Numbered from the stretch's first letter, positions 1-8,941 are shown. The stretch is 40,744 nt of DNA from Candidatus Aminicenantota bacterium (GCA_011049545.1 DRHQ01000141.1:1-40744), one strand, 5' to 3'. Notes: generated from the sequence alone by a model not told the origin. Numbers and translations: made by a program.

Positions 1-1410
1 GTTATCCTCTCCAAGGCCCTGGAATCCTTAGGAGCAGAAGTAGATTACTTCATCCCTGAGAGATTGAAGGAAGGATACGGGATTAAAGAGGAGCATATTG
101 AAATTGTCCTTGAAAGAAAAGCTAGCTTAGTAATCAGTGTTGACTGTGGGATAAAAGCGACGCAGTTTACGAAAAAAGCTAAAGAGGCAGGGGTTGATAT
201 CATCATAACTGACCATCATCTGCCGGGAGATATCCTTCCTGAAGCTAAAGCAATCCTCAACCCTGTACTTAACGACTCCGGATATCCTGATAGGAGATTA
301 GCCGGAATTGGAGTGGTCTTCAAGCTGATCCAGGCTCTTTTTGAAGAGGAAGGGAAGTCTTCTTCTCTTCCCCATTATTTGAAGATGGTCTCAATAGGAA
401 CAATAGCCGATGTTGCAGAATTGAAAGGTGAAAACAGGCTTTTTGTTAAGTTCGGACTAAAGGGGCTGGAAAAGGTTGCAAATACTGGGTTATTAAGTCT
501 GATGAAATCCTGCGGTTTGAGTGGAAGAAGAGTCTCTGCGGGAGATATCGGGTACAGAATTGGGCCGAGGATTAATGCTGCTGGAAGAATGGGGATGACT
601 GATTTAGCTGTCAAGCTGTTTTTTACGGATTCTCTTCCAGAGTCGGTTGAACTTGTGAGCCACCTTGATAAGCTGAATTCCAAGAGGCAGAAAACTCAGC
701 AGAAAATTTATGAACAGGCCTTGAGTAAAATAAGGGAAAGAAGCCTTGATAAACGCTACAAATTTCTAATACTGGGCTGCGAGGAATGGCACCGTGGAGT
801 GATCGGTATTATCGCCTCAAAGCTTAAAGATCTTTTTCATCGGCCTGTTTTGATCTTTTCCTATGAGGATGGAAAGGCATATGGCTCAGGGAGAAGCATC
901 GATGAATTTCCCCTTATTGCGTGTTTGGATGAATGTAAAGATTTGTTCCTGAATTATGGAGGACATTCAATGGCCGTTGGTTGTGCGATTGCTCAGGAAA
1001 ATCTGACACCTTTTAAAAAGGCGGCAAATGCCTATGTCGACTCGAGAATAACTGATGAGCATTTAAAAAGAAAAATATACATAGACTCGAAGATAGATTT
1101 TTCTGATATAAGCTCTGGTTTCATCGAGAATTTTTATCTCCTTTCTCCATTTGGAGCTGGAAATCCCAAGCCAATTTTTATGACTGAAAAAGCAGAAGTC
1201 GTGAGGGAACCCCAGAAAATTAAGGGAAAGCACACTAAGCTTTTGGTACAGCAGAAAGGAAGGATTTTTGAAGCTCTTGGGTGGAATAGAGGTGAATGGG
1301 CCCAGAGCATCCAGAAAGGCGATAAAATCGATTTGGCTTATTCTTTTCAATTTTCCGAATATATGGGGGAAGAAAAGCTCAGCCTTTCTCTTGAAGACAT
1401 AAAAACATAG
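1..1410 (+). CDS. recJ: Single-stranded-DNA-specific exonuclease RecJ, 5' end missing
   Basis: The reading frame is open from base 1, so the N-terminus lies outside the window; the TTG at 64 is not the real start. About 469 residues are visible of a family usually near 560. The DHH motif is encoded at 211-219, preceded by the VDCG phosphoesterase motif, and the DHHA1-domain GGH motif is at 958-966, followed by the C-terminal OB-like region. RecJ degrades single-stranded DNA 5' to 3' in recombination and mismatch or base-excision repair, using two metal ions. The stop lies 23 bases before the LptC/OstA gene on the same strand, so it probably heads or belongs to that transcript. Family assignment is secure. 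Confidence 0.95.
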   Translation, partial: VILSKALESLGAEVDYFIPERLKEGYGIKEEHIEIVLERKASLVISVDCGIKATQFTKKAKEAGVDIIITDHHLPGDILPEAKAILNPVLNDSGYPDRRLAGIGVVFKLIQALFEEEGKSSSLPHYLKMVSIGTIADVAELKGENRLFVKFGLKGLEKVANTGLLSLMKSCGLSGRRVSAGDIGYRIGPRINAAGRMGMTDLAVKLFFTDSLPESVELVSHLDKLNSKRQKTQQKIYEQALSKIRERSLDKRYKFLILGCEEWHRGVIGIIASKLKDLFHRPVLIFSYEDGKAYGSGRSIDEFPLIACLDECKDLFLNYGGHSMAVGCAIAQENLTPFKKAANAYVDSRITDEHLKRKIYIDSKIDFSDISSGFIENFYLLSPFGAGNPKPIFMTEKAEVVREPQKIKGKHTKLLVQQKGRIFEALGWNRGEWAQSIQKGDKIDLAYSFQFSEYMGEEKLSLSLEDIKT

Positions 1411-1433
1411 CGGATAGATTTTAAGGAAAAAAC

Positions 1434-3320
1434 ATGAATTTCCCGAAGATCATAAGAGCCGGGATAATAATTCTATTTATAATACTTCTGGCCATAATTG
1501 TAAGATATTTTATGATTCGCCCGCTTGGAAAGCCTCAGGTCCCTCTGAAAACTGATGATCTTACTCAGCAGAAAATAGAGAAGAAAGATAAGATTGTCCA
1601 TTTCGAAATCAAGGGAGGAGAGGAAAGTATCCGGTTCAAGGCAGATAAGCATTATGTTGGTGAAGATAAGAATTATCACGCTGAGGGGAATGTAGAAATT
1701 ATTTTCCTGAAGAAAACAGAAGGCAAAGATGTTTTCATCTACGGCAATGAAGTTGTCTATGACAAAGACTGGAATCATTTTGTATTATCTGGCCAGGGAA
1801 AAGTTAAATTCAAGGATTTGGTGATTGAATCAGTTTCGCTGCGTTATGACAATACAAAGGAACTTTTCAGTACCGAAAGTGGAGTCAGTTTTTCCTCAGA
1901 GGGCTTCAGCGGGACTGCCCAGAAGTTGGACTATTTGATGGAGCAAGAAAAGCTACACCTCCAGGAGAACGTCCATCTCCGCTTAAGGCCTAATCTTGAA
2001 ACGTCCTTCCCCCTTATTGTCCAAGGGAAAAGGTTGGAATACAGCCGAAAAAGTAGACAAGGTATAATGGATGGAGGAGTGCGTCTTTTTCATGGAGAGA
2101 GCCGTGCCACAGCTTCGATTTTAAGGTTTGATTTGTCAGAAGATGAAGAAAATATCAGAACTTTGGTTCTAAAAGGTAAAGTCAAAGCTTTTCTTAGAAA
2201 AGAGGAGAAGAAAAATATTTCTTCATCGAGGCGGCCTTCTCCTTTTTCTCAAAGTGCAATGCGCGAGGTCGAAGCAGAGGAGATAGAACTTAGAGCCTTC
2301 GCCGACTTTCAGAAGGTTCAGTCCTTAGAAGCGAGCGGGAATTGCTCCTTTAAATTTGTATCTTCCTCAGGGAGTTCTACCCATATTTTGGGAGAATCTG
2401 TAAAATTTTTATTTGATCAAGAAGGAGAGCTAAAAGAATTTCAGGCCTTGAAAAAGGCGAGGATGATCGACCAAGAAGAAAATTCAGAAGAGAGGAGGCT
2501 TATTGAGGGAGATACCCTAATCATAAAGGACAAAACGGATGTTCTCCAGGTGAAGGGAAAAGGTCCATATGGAGCGCGCGTAGCTTCTTCAGACAGCGAG
2601 GTTTTTTCCGAGGAGATATCCATTTTCCTTGATAACAATAACCTAGAGGTGAAAAGGGGGGTCAAGGTTATTCTGAATTCAAAAAAAGGAGAAAAGAAGC
2701 GCATAGGCATCTTTTCCAAAGAATACCCTGTTCTTATAAATGCAAAGGAGATGAGATATTTCGACGAGCAAAAGCGTTTTCTTTTCAATGGCGATATAAA
2801 AGCATGGCAGGAGAAGAGAATATTGCTTGCCGAGGAAATCGTGCTTTATGAAGAGACGGGAAAAATTCTTTCCACAGGAGGAGTGAAATCCATCTTTCCT
2901 CATAAGCCAAAAGATGAAGAAAAAGAGGAAAGAGTGGAAATATCTTCCGATAAAATGACCTTCCAGCCTGAGCAGAATCTTATTTTCTACGAAAAAAAAA
3001 GTTCCTTAAAGGTTAAGGACATTGACGTTCGAGCCCAATCCGTTTCAGTCTATCTGAGCGAAGAGGAAGGAGACATGGAAAAGATAATTGCCCGCGGGAA
3101 TGTTGTCATTGTTCGAAATCTTGGAGAAGGAAGGGGAGAAGAAGCGATATACGATCCGGATAAGGAGTCTGTTGTCCTTTCGGGAAACCCAGTCCTGATA
3201 GATAAAGACGGGGGGATAACAAGGGGAGATAAATTGACTTTTTACCTGGCCAATGATAAAATTCTTGTTGAAAATAAGGCAAAAAAAAGGTCGGTAACTG
3301 TAATAAAACGTGAAAAATGA
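1434..3320 (+). CDS. lptC: LptC/OstA-family LPS export protein, enlarged
   Basis: 628 residues. An N-terminal membrane anchor (about residues 8-27, mostly I, L and F) is followed by a long periplasmic part with repeated OstA-like beta segments, for example around YHAEGNVEI near residue 75, and similar G-x-V patterns to the C-terminus. LptC is the single-span protein that takes LPS from the LptBFG transporter and passes it to LptA. Typical LptC and LptA are each below about 200 residues, so this protein is three times the usual size and may combine the LptC anchor with LptA-like bridge modules. An AAGGA Shine-Dalgarno sequence precedes the ATG. It overlaps lptB by four bases (ATGA), which supports the LPS-export role. 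No separate lptA is seen. LptC versus general OstA-like naming is uncertain. Confidence 0.8.
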   Translation: MNFPKIIRAGIIILFIILLAIIVRYFMIRPLGKPQVPLKTDDLTQQKIEKKDKIVHFEIKGGEESIRFKADKHYVGEDKNYHAEGNVEIIFLKKTEGKDVFIYGNEVVYDKDWNHFVLSGQGKVKFKDLVIESVSLRYDNTKELFSTESGVSFSSEGFSGTAQKLDYLMEQEKLHLQENVHLRLRPNLETSFPLIVQGKRLEYSRKSRQGIMDGGVRLFHGESRATASILRFDLSEDEENIRTLVLKGKVKAFLRKEEKKNISSSRRPSPFSQSAMREVEAEEIELRAFADFQKVQSLEASGNCSFKFVSSSGSSTHILGESVKFLFDQEGELKEFQALKKARMIDQEENSEERRLIEGDTLIIKDKTDVLQVKGKGPYGARVASSDSEVFSEEISIFLDNNNLEVKRGVKVILNSKKGEKKRIGIFSKEYPVLINAKEMRYFDEQKRFLFNGDIKAWQEKRILLAEEIVLYEETGKILSTGGVKSIFPHKPKDEEKEERVEISSDKMTFQPEQNLIFYEKKSSLKVKDIDVRAQSVSVYLSEEEGDMEKIIARGNVVIVRNLGEGRGEEAIYDPDKESVVLSGNPVLIDKDGGITRGDKLTFYLANDKILVENKAKKRSVTVIKREK

Positions 3321-4045
3321 AAGACTCTCTAGAAGCGATAAAACTGGAAAAAAGCTATCAAAAGAAAAAAGTCGTAGATAATGTCTCTATTAGCGTTAAA
3401 AAAGGAGAGGTCGTTGGGCTTTTGGGGCCCAATGGAGCAGGAAAAACGACAACCTTTTCTCTAATACTCGGTCTCATTCCTAAAGATTCAGGGCGAATTT
3501 TTCTGGATGAAGAAGATATTACGGATCTTCCTATGTATGCTAGGGCCAGAAAAGGATTGTGTCTTCTTCCACAGGAAGCATCTGCTTTCAGGAGACTGAG
3601 TGTCGAGGACAATCTGTTGTCAATAATGGAGACGAAGTGGAATGTCCAATCAAAGGAAAATAGCGATCTTGCCGGGATTCTTGAAGAGTTTGGGCTTGAT
3701 AAGCTTAAAAAAGCCAAAGCTTATACGTTATCAGGGGGAGAAAGAAGAAGGCTTGAAATTGCTAGAGCCTTGATCACGACTCCTGAATTTATCCTTTTGG
3801 ATGAGCCTTTTACTGGCATCGATCCTTTAGCCATCCTTGATTTACAAGAAATCATCCTGGGCCTTAAAAATAGAAGAATAGGGATTCTTTTAACAGACCA
3901 TAGTGTTAGGGCAGCATTGAAAATTACGGATAGGGCTTATATCATCGATAAAGGAAGGATCTTAATGGAAGGGACTCCCCAGGAATTGGTCTTTTCTGAA
4001 GAAGTAAAGAAAAGTTATTTAGGAGAAGATTTTCATCTTTCTTGA
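3317..4045 (+). CDS. lptB: LPS export ABC transporter ATPase LptB
   Basis: 242 residues, the normal length for LptB. Visible motifs are Walker A GPNGAGKTT (about residue 36), Q-loop PQEASAF, the signature LSGGERRRLEIARAL (about 139), Walker B FILLDEPF and the switch His in LTDHS. LptB is the cytoplasmic ATPase that powers extraction of LPS from the inner membrane with LptF and LptG, which are not in this window. Its start overlaps the stop of the LptC/OstA gene, and rpoN follows directly, the classic lptA-lptB-rpoN-hpf-ptsN order of many diderms. The sequence alone would fit other ABC ATPases; the neighbours make LptB the best call. Confidence 0.95.
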   Translation: MKDSLEAIKLEKSYQKKKVVDNVSISVKKGEVVGLLGPNGAGKTTTFSLILGLIPKDSGRIFLDEEDITDLPMYARARKGLCLLPQEASAFRRLSVEDNLLSIMETKWNVQSKENSDLAGILEEFGLDKLKKAKAYTLSGGERRRLEIARALITTPEFILLDEPFTGIDPLAILDLQEIILGLKNRRIGILLTDHSVRAALKITDRAYIIDKGRILMEGTPQELVFSEEVKKSYLGEDFHLS

Positions 4046-4077
4046 TTTTATGGAGTAAGGTCGATTCGGTTATAATC

Positions 4078-5565
4078 ATGGTTCTGAAACTAAGGCTGGA
4101 GCAGAGGCAAGTTCAAAAATTAATTCTTGCTCCTGCTCTTCAGCAGGCTATTAAACTCCTCCCTTTAACTAATTTAGAGCTTATCGAAATCATTGACACC
4201 GAGCTTTCTGAGAATCCCATGCTCGAGTCTGAGGAAGAAACGATAGAAAAAACACCAGGAGAAGAGGCCAAAGAAGGAGAGAAAGATAGAGAAGAAAAGG
4301 GAAAGGAGCAGGAGGAGAAACCAGAGGACTTAGAGTCTGAAGGAGTCAAGGAGGCCCAAAAAGAGGACGAAGACTCAGAATTTGAAGCTTACTTTCAAGA
4401 ATATTTTGATGATAAATTTCGTTCCTTTTCCTTGGAGAAAAAGGAAGCGCTTTCTCTAGAAAATATCGTTTCTAAAAGCACTTCTCTCTGGGATCATCTC
4501 GATTGGCAGGCGAATCTGGCATTTTTTCATGAAAAAGATAAAGAAATTGCCCAGCATATTATCGGGAATATAAATGAAGATGGCTATCTAACTACTTCTG
4601 TAGAAGAAATAGCAAAAACATGCAAAACTTCTGTGGAGAAGGTAAATGAGGTCAGAAAGAAAATACAAGAATTTGATCCTGTAGGTGTAGGGAGCCTAAC
4701 CCTCAAGGAAGCGCTCTTGGCTCAAATTGAATATCTTCAAATCAAGGATGAGATAGCTTGTACAATCATTAACCACCATCTTCATCTTGTGGAAAAATCC
4801 GATTATTCTCATCTGGCAAAGGTGCTTGGTATTTCTCTGTCAGCACTAAAGTATCATATGGAAATTATCAAGGGCTTGGATCCAACGCCCGGAGTGAAAT
4901 ACAGTCAGGAGAGAACATTTTATGTTGTTCCAGATATTACTGTTACCAAGGAAGACGGTAAGCTTAATATCGTGCTAAATAACGAAAGCTTGCCTCGGTT
5001 GAGAATTAGCAGCTACTATAAAAAACTTCTGTCTCAAACTTCAAAAGATAATCCTGAAACATACAGGTTCTTGAAGGATAAGATGCAAAAAGCATTTTGG
5101 TTTTTGCGAAGCCTGGACCAGAGGAATCGAACGGTTTTTAAAGTAGCAAAATACATCGTGGAGAAACAAAAAGGTTTTCTCGAGAAGGGGATTGAACACA
5201 TTAAGCCTTTAACTTTAATTGAGCTGGCCCAGGAGATTGGTGTCCATGAGTCTACTGTAGGGCGAGTGGTCGCCAACAAATACATGATGACACCTCGAGG
5301 TGTCTTTTCGCTAAAGTATTTTTTCCACAAGGCCCTCTCGGGAGATTTTGGCGAAGAAATTTCTTCCTTAAGGATCAAGGAAAGGATTAAAAAACTTATA
5401 GAAAGTGAAGATAAAGGAGATCCATTAAGTGATATTGAAATAGGAGAAGTACTAACCAGGGAAAACTTAAAAATTGCTCGTCGGACTGTGGCCAAATACA
5501 GGAAGCAACTCCGGATACAGCCGTCCCACATAAGGAAGAGAAAGTTCGAGATGGAGGATGCTTAA
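4078..5565 (+). CDS. rpoN: RNA polymerase sigma-54 factor RpoN
   Basis: About 495 residues. Region I is the Gln/Leu-rich activator-interacting segment at the N-terminus (LILAPALQQAIKLL), then a very acidic Glu/Lys linker (about residues 45-105), the core-binding domain, a helix-turn-helix around HESTVGRVVANKYM, and the C-terminal RpoN box ARRTVAKYRK that reads the -24 promoter element. A TTG at 4042 overlapping the lptB stop would add 12 residues, but the ATG at 4078 matches the family N-terminus; neither start has a well-spaced Shine-Dalgarno. Sigma-54 needs AAA+ activators, none of which are in the window. It sits between lptB and hpf, as in many Gram-negatives. I saw no convincing -24/-12 promoter in the intergenic DNA here. 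Confidence 0.95.
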   Translation: MVLKLRLEQRQVQKLILAPALQQAIKLLPLTNLELIEIIDTELSENPMLESEEETIEKTPGEEAKEGEKDREEKGKEQEEKPEDLESEGVKEAQKEDEDSEFEAYFQEYFDDKFRSFSLEKKEALSLENIVSKSTSLWDHLDWQANLAFFHEKDKEIAQHIIGNINEDGYLTTSVEEIAKTCKTSVEKVNEVRKKIQEFDPVGVGSLTLKEALLAQIEYLQIKDEIACTIINHHLHLVEKSDYSHLAKVLGISLSALKYHMEIIKGLDPTPGVKYSQERTFYVVPDITVTKEDGKLNIVLNNESLPRLRISSYYKKLLSQTSKDNPETYRFLKDKMQKAFWFLRSLDQRNRTVFKVAKYIVEKQKGFLEKGIEHIKPLTLIELAQEIGVHESTVGRVVANKYMMTPRGVFSLKYFFHKALSGDFGEEISSLRIKERIKKLIESEDKGDPLSDIEIGEVLTRENLKIARRTVAKYRKQLRIQPSHIRKRKFEMEDA

Positions 5566-6089
5566 TGAGTTTAAATCTCACAGCGCGACATACAAGTATA
5601 ACTCCTGAAATAGAACGGTACTGTGAAAAAAGACTTAGATCTTTTGCGAAAATTTTGGGACATAAGATAGATGCTGACCTGATTCTCTCTGTTGAAAAAT
5701 ACAGACATAAAGTCGAGATCAATGTGAAAACCAAAGGGGCGACTTTAAATGCTGTGGAAGAGACGCATGATATGCTTAGTTCCCTTGGCTTGGCTTTTGA
5801 CACCATAGAGAAGAGAGTCAAAAAGGAGAAGGAAAAATTAAGAGGTAGGAAAAGAAGAAAAAATAGAGAAAGAGAAGCTTTCCCTCTTCCCATCGAACCG
5901 GAAGAGACGCAAAGGAGAGTTATCAGCAGTCAGGACTATTCCCTGAAGCCCATGTCAGTTGAGGAAGCCTTTCTTCAATTTGACCTGAACAAGAAAGAGG
6001 TATTTGTTTTTCGAAAATTAGGCTCAGAAAAATGGGCTGTAATATACCGAAGAAAAGACGGAAATTATGGCTTGGTGGAGCCTGACTGA
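5565..6089 (+). CDS. hpf: Ribosome hibernation promoting factor, long form
   Basis: 174 residues. The N-terminal half (1-100) is the S30AE/YfiA fold that sits in the 30S decoding channel. A basic linker (about 95-110) leads to the C-terminal dimerisation domain starting at MSVEEAFLQFDLNKKEVFVF (about 130) and ending GNYGLVEP. The long form joins two 70S ribosomes into 100S dimers by itself, unlike the short enterobacterial HPF that needs RMF. The start overlaps the rpoN stop by one base (TAATG), so the two are probably translationally coupled. Linkage to rpoN and ptsN is standard for this family. Confidence 0.95.
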   Translation: MSLNLTARHTSITPEIERYCEKRLRSFAKILGHKIDADLILSVEKYRHKVEINVKTKGATLNAVEETHDMLSSLGLAFDTIEKRVKKEKEKLRGRKRRKNREREAFPLPIEPEETQRRVISSQDYSLKPMSVEEAFLQFDLNKKEVFVFRKLGSEKWAVIYRRKDGNYGLVEPD

Positions 6090-6112
6090 ATCTTGATAAG
6101 TGAGAGATAGAA

Positions 6113-6583
6113 TTGAAGCTACATAATTTATTGACGCAGGATATGATTATCCTTGAGCTGGAATCCGAGAATGCGGAAGGTATTCTCAGAGAGATGGTCA
6201 GATTTTTAAGAAAGAAAGACATCGTTTCTAAAGAAAAGGAACTGTACGAAAAGCTCGTTCAAAGAGAAAAACTAGGGAGCACGGCTATTGGGGAGGGCAT
6301 TGCCATTCCCCACTGCAAGATAAAAAGAGTGAAAAATCCAGTCGTTATGCTTGCCATTTCGAAGAAAAGTGTGGATTTTTGTTCCTTAGATGGAAAGCCT
6401 TCTAATATTTTTTTTATGGTCGTGTCTTCTCCAGATAATCCAAGCATAAACCTTCAAATTTTAGCAGCCATAGCTCACCTTGTCCGGAAGTCAGGCTCTT
6501 TGGCAAAGAAAATTCTTAAAGCCAAAAATATCAGTGCCGTCATGGATGTTATCAGAGAAGAAGAAGAGAAGCTAAATGGATAA
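6113..6583 (+). CDS. ptsN: PTS EIIA domain protein, PtsN/fructose type
   Basis: 156 residues. The phosphoryl-accepting His is His67 in GIAIPHCK, the signature of the fructose/nitrogen EIIA fold. A TTG start at 6113 gives the family-like N-terminus MKLHNLL, with a weak GAGAG six bases upstream; no better in-frame start is visible. PtsN-type proteins are regulatory phosphoacceptors of the PTS, often controlling potassium transport and stress responses in other bacteria. Position between hpf and hprK, with HPr and EI about 2.3 kb downstream, supports a regulatory relay. It overlaps hprK by eight bases. Confidence 0.9.
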   Translation: MKLHNLLTQDMIILELESENAEGILREMVRFLRKKDIVSKEKELYEKLVQREKLGSTAIGEGIAIPHCKIKRVKNPVVMLAISKKSVDFCSLDGKPSNIFFMVVSSPDNPSINLQILAAIAHLVRKSGSLAKKILKAKNISAVMDVIREEEEKLNG

Positions 6584-7466
6584 CAATCTCGATATCAAAG
6601 ATTTTTTCGAGAGAACAAAGGATTTACTGAAGCTGAGACCGGCATTTAAAAAAAATTATTTTCCTAGAAAAGAGGGGGGGGAAGACAGTGTGTCCTTTCA
6701 GGTCTGGGGGAAAAAAGAAATTCAAAATTTTGAAAAACTTTCTTCCAAGGAGAGGAAGGGCTTTATAAGGAAAAAATTCAAGGAAGGCTCGCCTTGTGTT
6801 ATTCTTGCCGATAATCTTTCCTTTTCTCCGGAAATTGAAAAAGAGGCGAAAGAAAAAAGGTTGGCACTTTTTCGCTCTATGCTCTCTCAAAAAATGTGTC
6901 GGGAAAGAATGAAAAGCTTTCTTTTCCATCTTTCGCCTGACCAAGTCACAATTTCTGGAGGGTTGCTCCAAATTTCGGGCTTGGGAGTTCTTATTGTGGG
7001 GGATAGCGCCATCGGAAAGAGCGAAAGCGCTTTAGTGCTCATTTCTAGAGGTCATCGTTTTGTTTGTGATGATGTAGTACACGTTAAGAGAGAAAATGGC
7101 AGTAGGTTAGTAGGAAGAGCTCCCCCAATCTCATGCAATTTTATGGAAATAAGAGGTTTAGGAATAATCAATATTAAAGAGATTTTTGGATCTAAAGCTG
7201 TCTTGAAGCGATCAGCAATTGACTTAGTTATCAAACTGGAAAAAAGGCAGCGAAAAAAAGAGGACGACCGCCTTGGCCTAAAAACCCCTGAAGATTACAA
7301 AATTTTAGGAGTGAAAATTCCTCAGGTAAATATTCCTGTGGCTCCTGGCAGGAACATAGCAACCTTGATAGAGGTTGCTTGTAAAGTCTACATTTTAAAA
7401 GAAAAAGGTTACCATGCACCTCAGGACATAGTCCGGAAGCTCAATCGTGCCCTCTCCCTTCGTTGA
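6576..7466 (+). CDS. hprK: HPr kinase/phosphorylase
   Basis: 296 residues, slightly short for HprK (about 310). The N-terminal domain is poorly conserved; the catalytic C-terminal half has Walker A GDSAIGKS (about residue 147), the Asp pair in VCDDVVHV, the HprK signature MEIRGLGIINIKEIFG, and the C-terminal PGRNIATLIEVA motif. HprK phosphorylates HPr on Ser46 and can reverse the reaction, coupling PTS state to energy supply. The His of the usual IHG motif just before the P-loop appears as Ser here (TISGG), which is unusual. It overlaps ptsN, and its HPr target downstream has Ser46. Function as a kinase is likely; phosphorylase activity is less certain. Confidence 0.92.
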   Translation: MDNNLDIKDFFERTKDLLKLRPAFKKNYFPRKEGGEDSVSFQVWGKKEIQNFEKLSSKERKGFIRKKFKEGSPCVILADNLSFSPEIEKEAKEKRLALFRSMLSQKMCRERMKSFLFHLSPDQVTISGGLLQISGLGVLIVGDSAIGKSESALVLISRGHRFVCDDVVHVKRENGSRLVGRAPPISCNFMEIRGLGIINIKEIFGSKAVLKRSAIDLVIKLEKRQRKKEDDRLGLKTPEDYKILGVKIPQVNIPVAPGRNIATLIEVACKVYILKEKGYHAPQDIVRKLNRALSLR

Positions 7467-7485
7467 AGCGAGAAGAGGAAAAAAA

Positions 7486-8343
7486 GTGAAAGACGATAGA
7501 TTTCTTATTATCACAGGATTATCGGGATCAGGGAAGACTGTAGTCAGCCGGTTTCTCGAGGATATTGGGTATTACTGTATAGACAATTTGCCTTCCAAGC
7601 TTATTCTCAATTTAGTTGAATTCTGGACAAGCAAAGAGGTCGAAATAGAAAAAATCGCTCTTGTAGTGGATATAAGGGAAGCTGGATTTTCCAAAAAATT
7701 TCCAGAAGTTTTAAAGACTATTAGAAAGAAAATATCCTCTCGCCTGATTTTTCTCGAAGCTTCAGACGCGGCCCTGGTTAAAAGATTCAGCGAAAGCAGA
7801 CGACCTCATCCCCTGGCCAGAAAGAGATCAGTGCTGGAGAGCGTTAAGTTAGAGAGGAAGAGATTGGCTGAAATAAAGAAAATGGCTGATGAAGTTATTG
7901 ATACCACTTCGACCAATATTTCCCAGATAAAAGAACATCTTACGAGAAAGTATTTTAAGAGAAAAGATCAGAAAATGCAGATTATGGTTGTCAGTTTTGG
8001 CTACAAATATGGCATTCCTCTGGATTCGGATTTGGTTTTTGATACAAGGTTTTTGCCCAATCCTTTTTATATTGATGAGTTGAGAAACAAGACAGGAAAG
8101 AGCCCTAAGGTCAGGGAGTTCGTCCTCAAAGAAGAGGAAACAAAAAAATTTCTTTCCAAATTGTATAGCTTTGTCGATTTTTTGATACCTAGGTTTATAG
8201 ACGAAGGAAAAAGCAACTTGACAATTTCTACAGGGTGCACAGGGGGAAAGCACAGGTCTGTAATATTGGGTGAAAAGCTAAAAGAGCACATAAAGCATAA
8301 GAATTATAATGTAAGAATTTATCATCGCGATCTATTTAAATAA
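7486..8343 (+). CDS. rapZ: RNase adapter / nucleotide-binding protein RapZ
   Basis: About 285 residues from the GTG at 7486, which has AGAGG eight bases upstream and begins KDDRFLIITG; this matches E. coli RapZ (284 residues). An in-frame GTG at 7447 would overlap hprK and add 13 residues without family support. Motifs are Walker A GLSGSGKT, DNLP, Walker B-like VVDIRE, and the C-terminal domain with FGYKYGIP, FDTRFLPNP and GCTGGKHRSV. In E. coli RapZ senses a cell-envelope precursor and directs RNase E to the GlmZ RNA; the role in other phyla is less known. Linkage to ptsN and hprK is typical. It ends the first compact run of genes. Confidence 0.92.
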   Translation: MKDDRFLIITGLSGSGKTVVSRFLEDIGYYCIDNLPSKLILNLVEFWTSKEVEIEKIALVVDIREAGFSKKFPEVLKTIRKKISSRLIFLEASDAALVKRFSESRRPHPLARKRSVLESVKLERKRLAEIKKMADEVIDTTSTNISQIKEHLTRKYFKRKDQKMQIMVVSFGYKYGIPLDSDLVFDTRFLPNPFYIDELRNKTGKSPKVREFVLKEEETKKFLSKLYSFVDFLIPRFIDEGKSNLTISTGCTGGKHRSVILGEKLKEHIKHKNYNVRIYHRDLFK

Positions 8344-8431
8344 GTGACCCTGTTGATCGTTTTTCTGTTTTTCCGAAAAAAAATAAATTAAGCCATCGGT
8401 TCTTTTAGCTAGAATTATCCATGAAAAAAAC

Positions 8432-8460
8432 TTAAGATTGGAATAAGAAAGTGGTAAAAT
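8432..8460 (+). promoter_or_regulatory. Sigma70-like promoter for the EIIA-HPr-EI genes
   Basis: TTAAGA (8432-8437), 17-base spacer, TAAAAT (8455-8460), in the 178-base gap between rapZ and the mannose-type EIIA. Four of six and five of six bases match the -35 and -10 consensus. It would start transcription about 55 bases before the ATG at 8522. Consensus match only. Confidence 0.5.
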
Positions 8461-8521
8461 GAATAAGTTAATAATTAGAGATGAAAAAAATTTGTACTAA
8501 GCAGACTAACGGAAGAAGAAA

Positions 8522-8926
8522 ATGATCGGTGGAGTCATCGTTTCCCATGGAAAATTGGCCGAGGAGATCTTAAACGCCCTGACGATTATCATTGGTGAGG
8601 CCGTGAACATTGAGGCTATTTCTATCGGGTGGTATGATGATGTTGAGGAATCGAAAAAAAAGATTAACAAATCACTGAAAAGTGTCAATCAGAAAAATGG
8701 AGTGGTAATTTTCACTGATATGTTTGGGGGAACAGCTTCTAACCTGAGTTTCTCTTTTCTTAAAAATGATCAAGTAGAGATTATTACTGGCGTCAACCTC
8801 CCCATGCTTATAAAGTTTGTTTCCCTCCAGAGAAGCAACAATCTGAAAGAAGTAGTAAAAAAGGTTGTAGAACAAGGAAAAAAGAACATTCATATTGCCA
8901 GCGTTCTTTTAAGTTCCAAGCATTAA
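8522..8926 (+). CDS. PTS EIIA domain protein, mannose type
   Basis: 134 residues, a single EIIA-Man domain. The phosphoaccepting His is His9 in IVSHGKLAEE, followed by the DMFGGTASN loop near residue 66 and the GVNLPML strand. A GGAAG Shine-Dalgarno lies before the ATG. In permease systems this domain passes phosphate to an EIIB-Man, but no EIIB, EIIC or EIID is present nearby. It begins a three-gene set with HPr and EI, as in many bacteria with a regulatory-only PTS. The gap to HPr is about 15 bases. The family is clear; the target of regulation is unknown. Confidence 0.9.
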   Translation: MIGGVIVSHGKLAEEILNALTIIIGEAVNIEAISIGWYDDVEESKKKINKSLKSVNQKNGVVIFTDMFGGTASNLSFSFLKNDQVEIITGVNLPMLIKFVSLQRSNNLKEVVKKVVEQGKKNIHIASVLLSSKH

Positions 8927-8941
8927 GATTTGTGGGAGGAG

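Noticed and set aside
64-66. TTG at 64 as the recJ start
   Set aside because: The frame is open and RecJ-like (VDYFIPERL) upstream to base 1, so the gene continues beyond the window.
4042-4044. TTG at 4042 as the rpoN start
   Set aside because: It adds 12 residues not seen in the family; the ATG at 4078 gives the usual N-terminus.
5034-5893. Two 165-residue frames on the - strand over rpoN and hpf
   Set aside because: Both are antisense to well-identified genes with overlapping coupled starts and show Ser/Leu-rich shadow composition.
6860-6878. Sigma-54-like TTGGCAC ... TCGCT inside hprK
   Set aside because: The -12 half is poor (CGC for TGC) and it lies within a coding gene with no matching downstream start.
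8930-8932. TTG at 8930 as the HPr start
   Set aside because: It would bury the GGAGGAG Shine-Dalgarno in the coding region and shift His15 and Ser46 from their canonical numbers.
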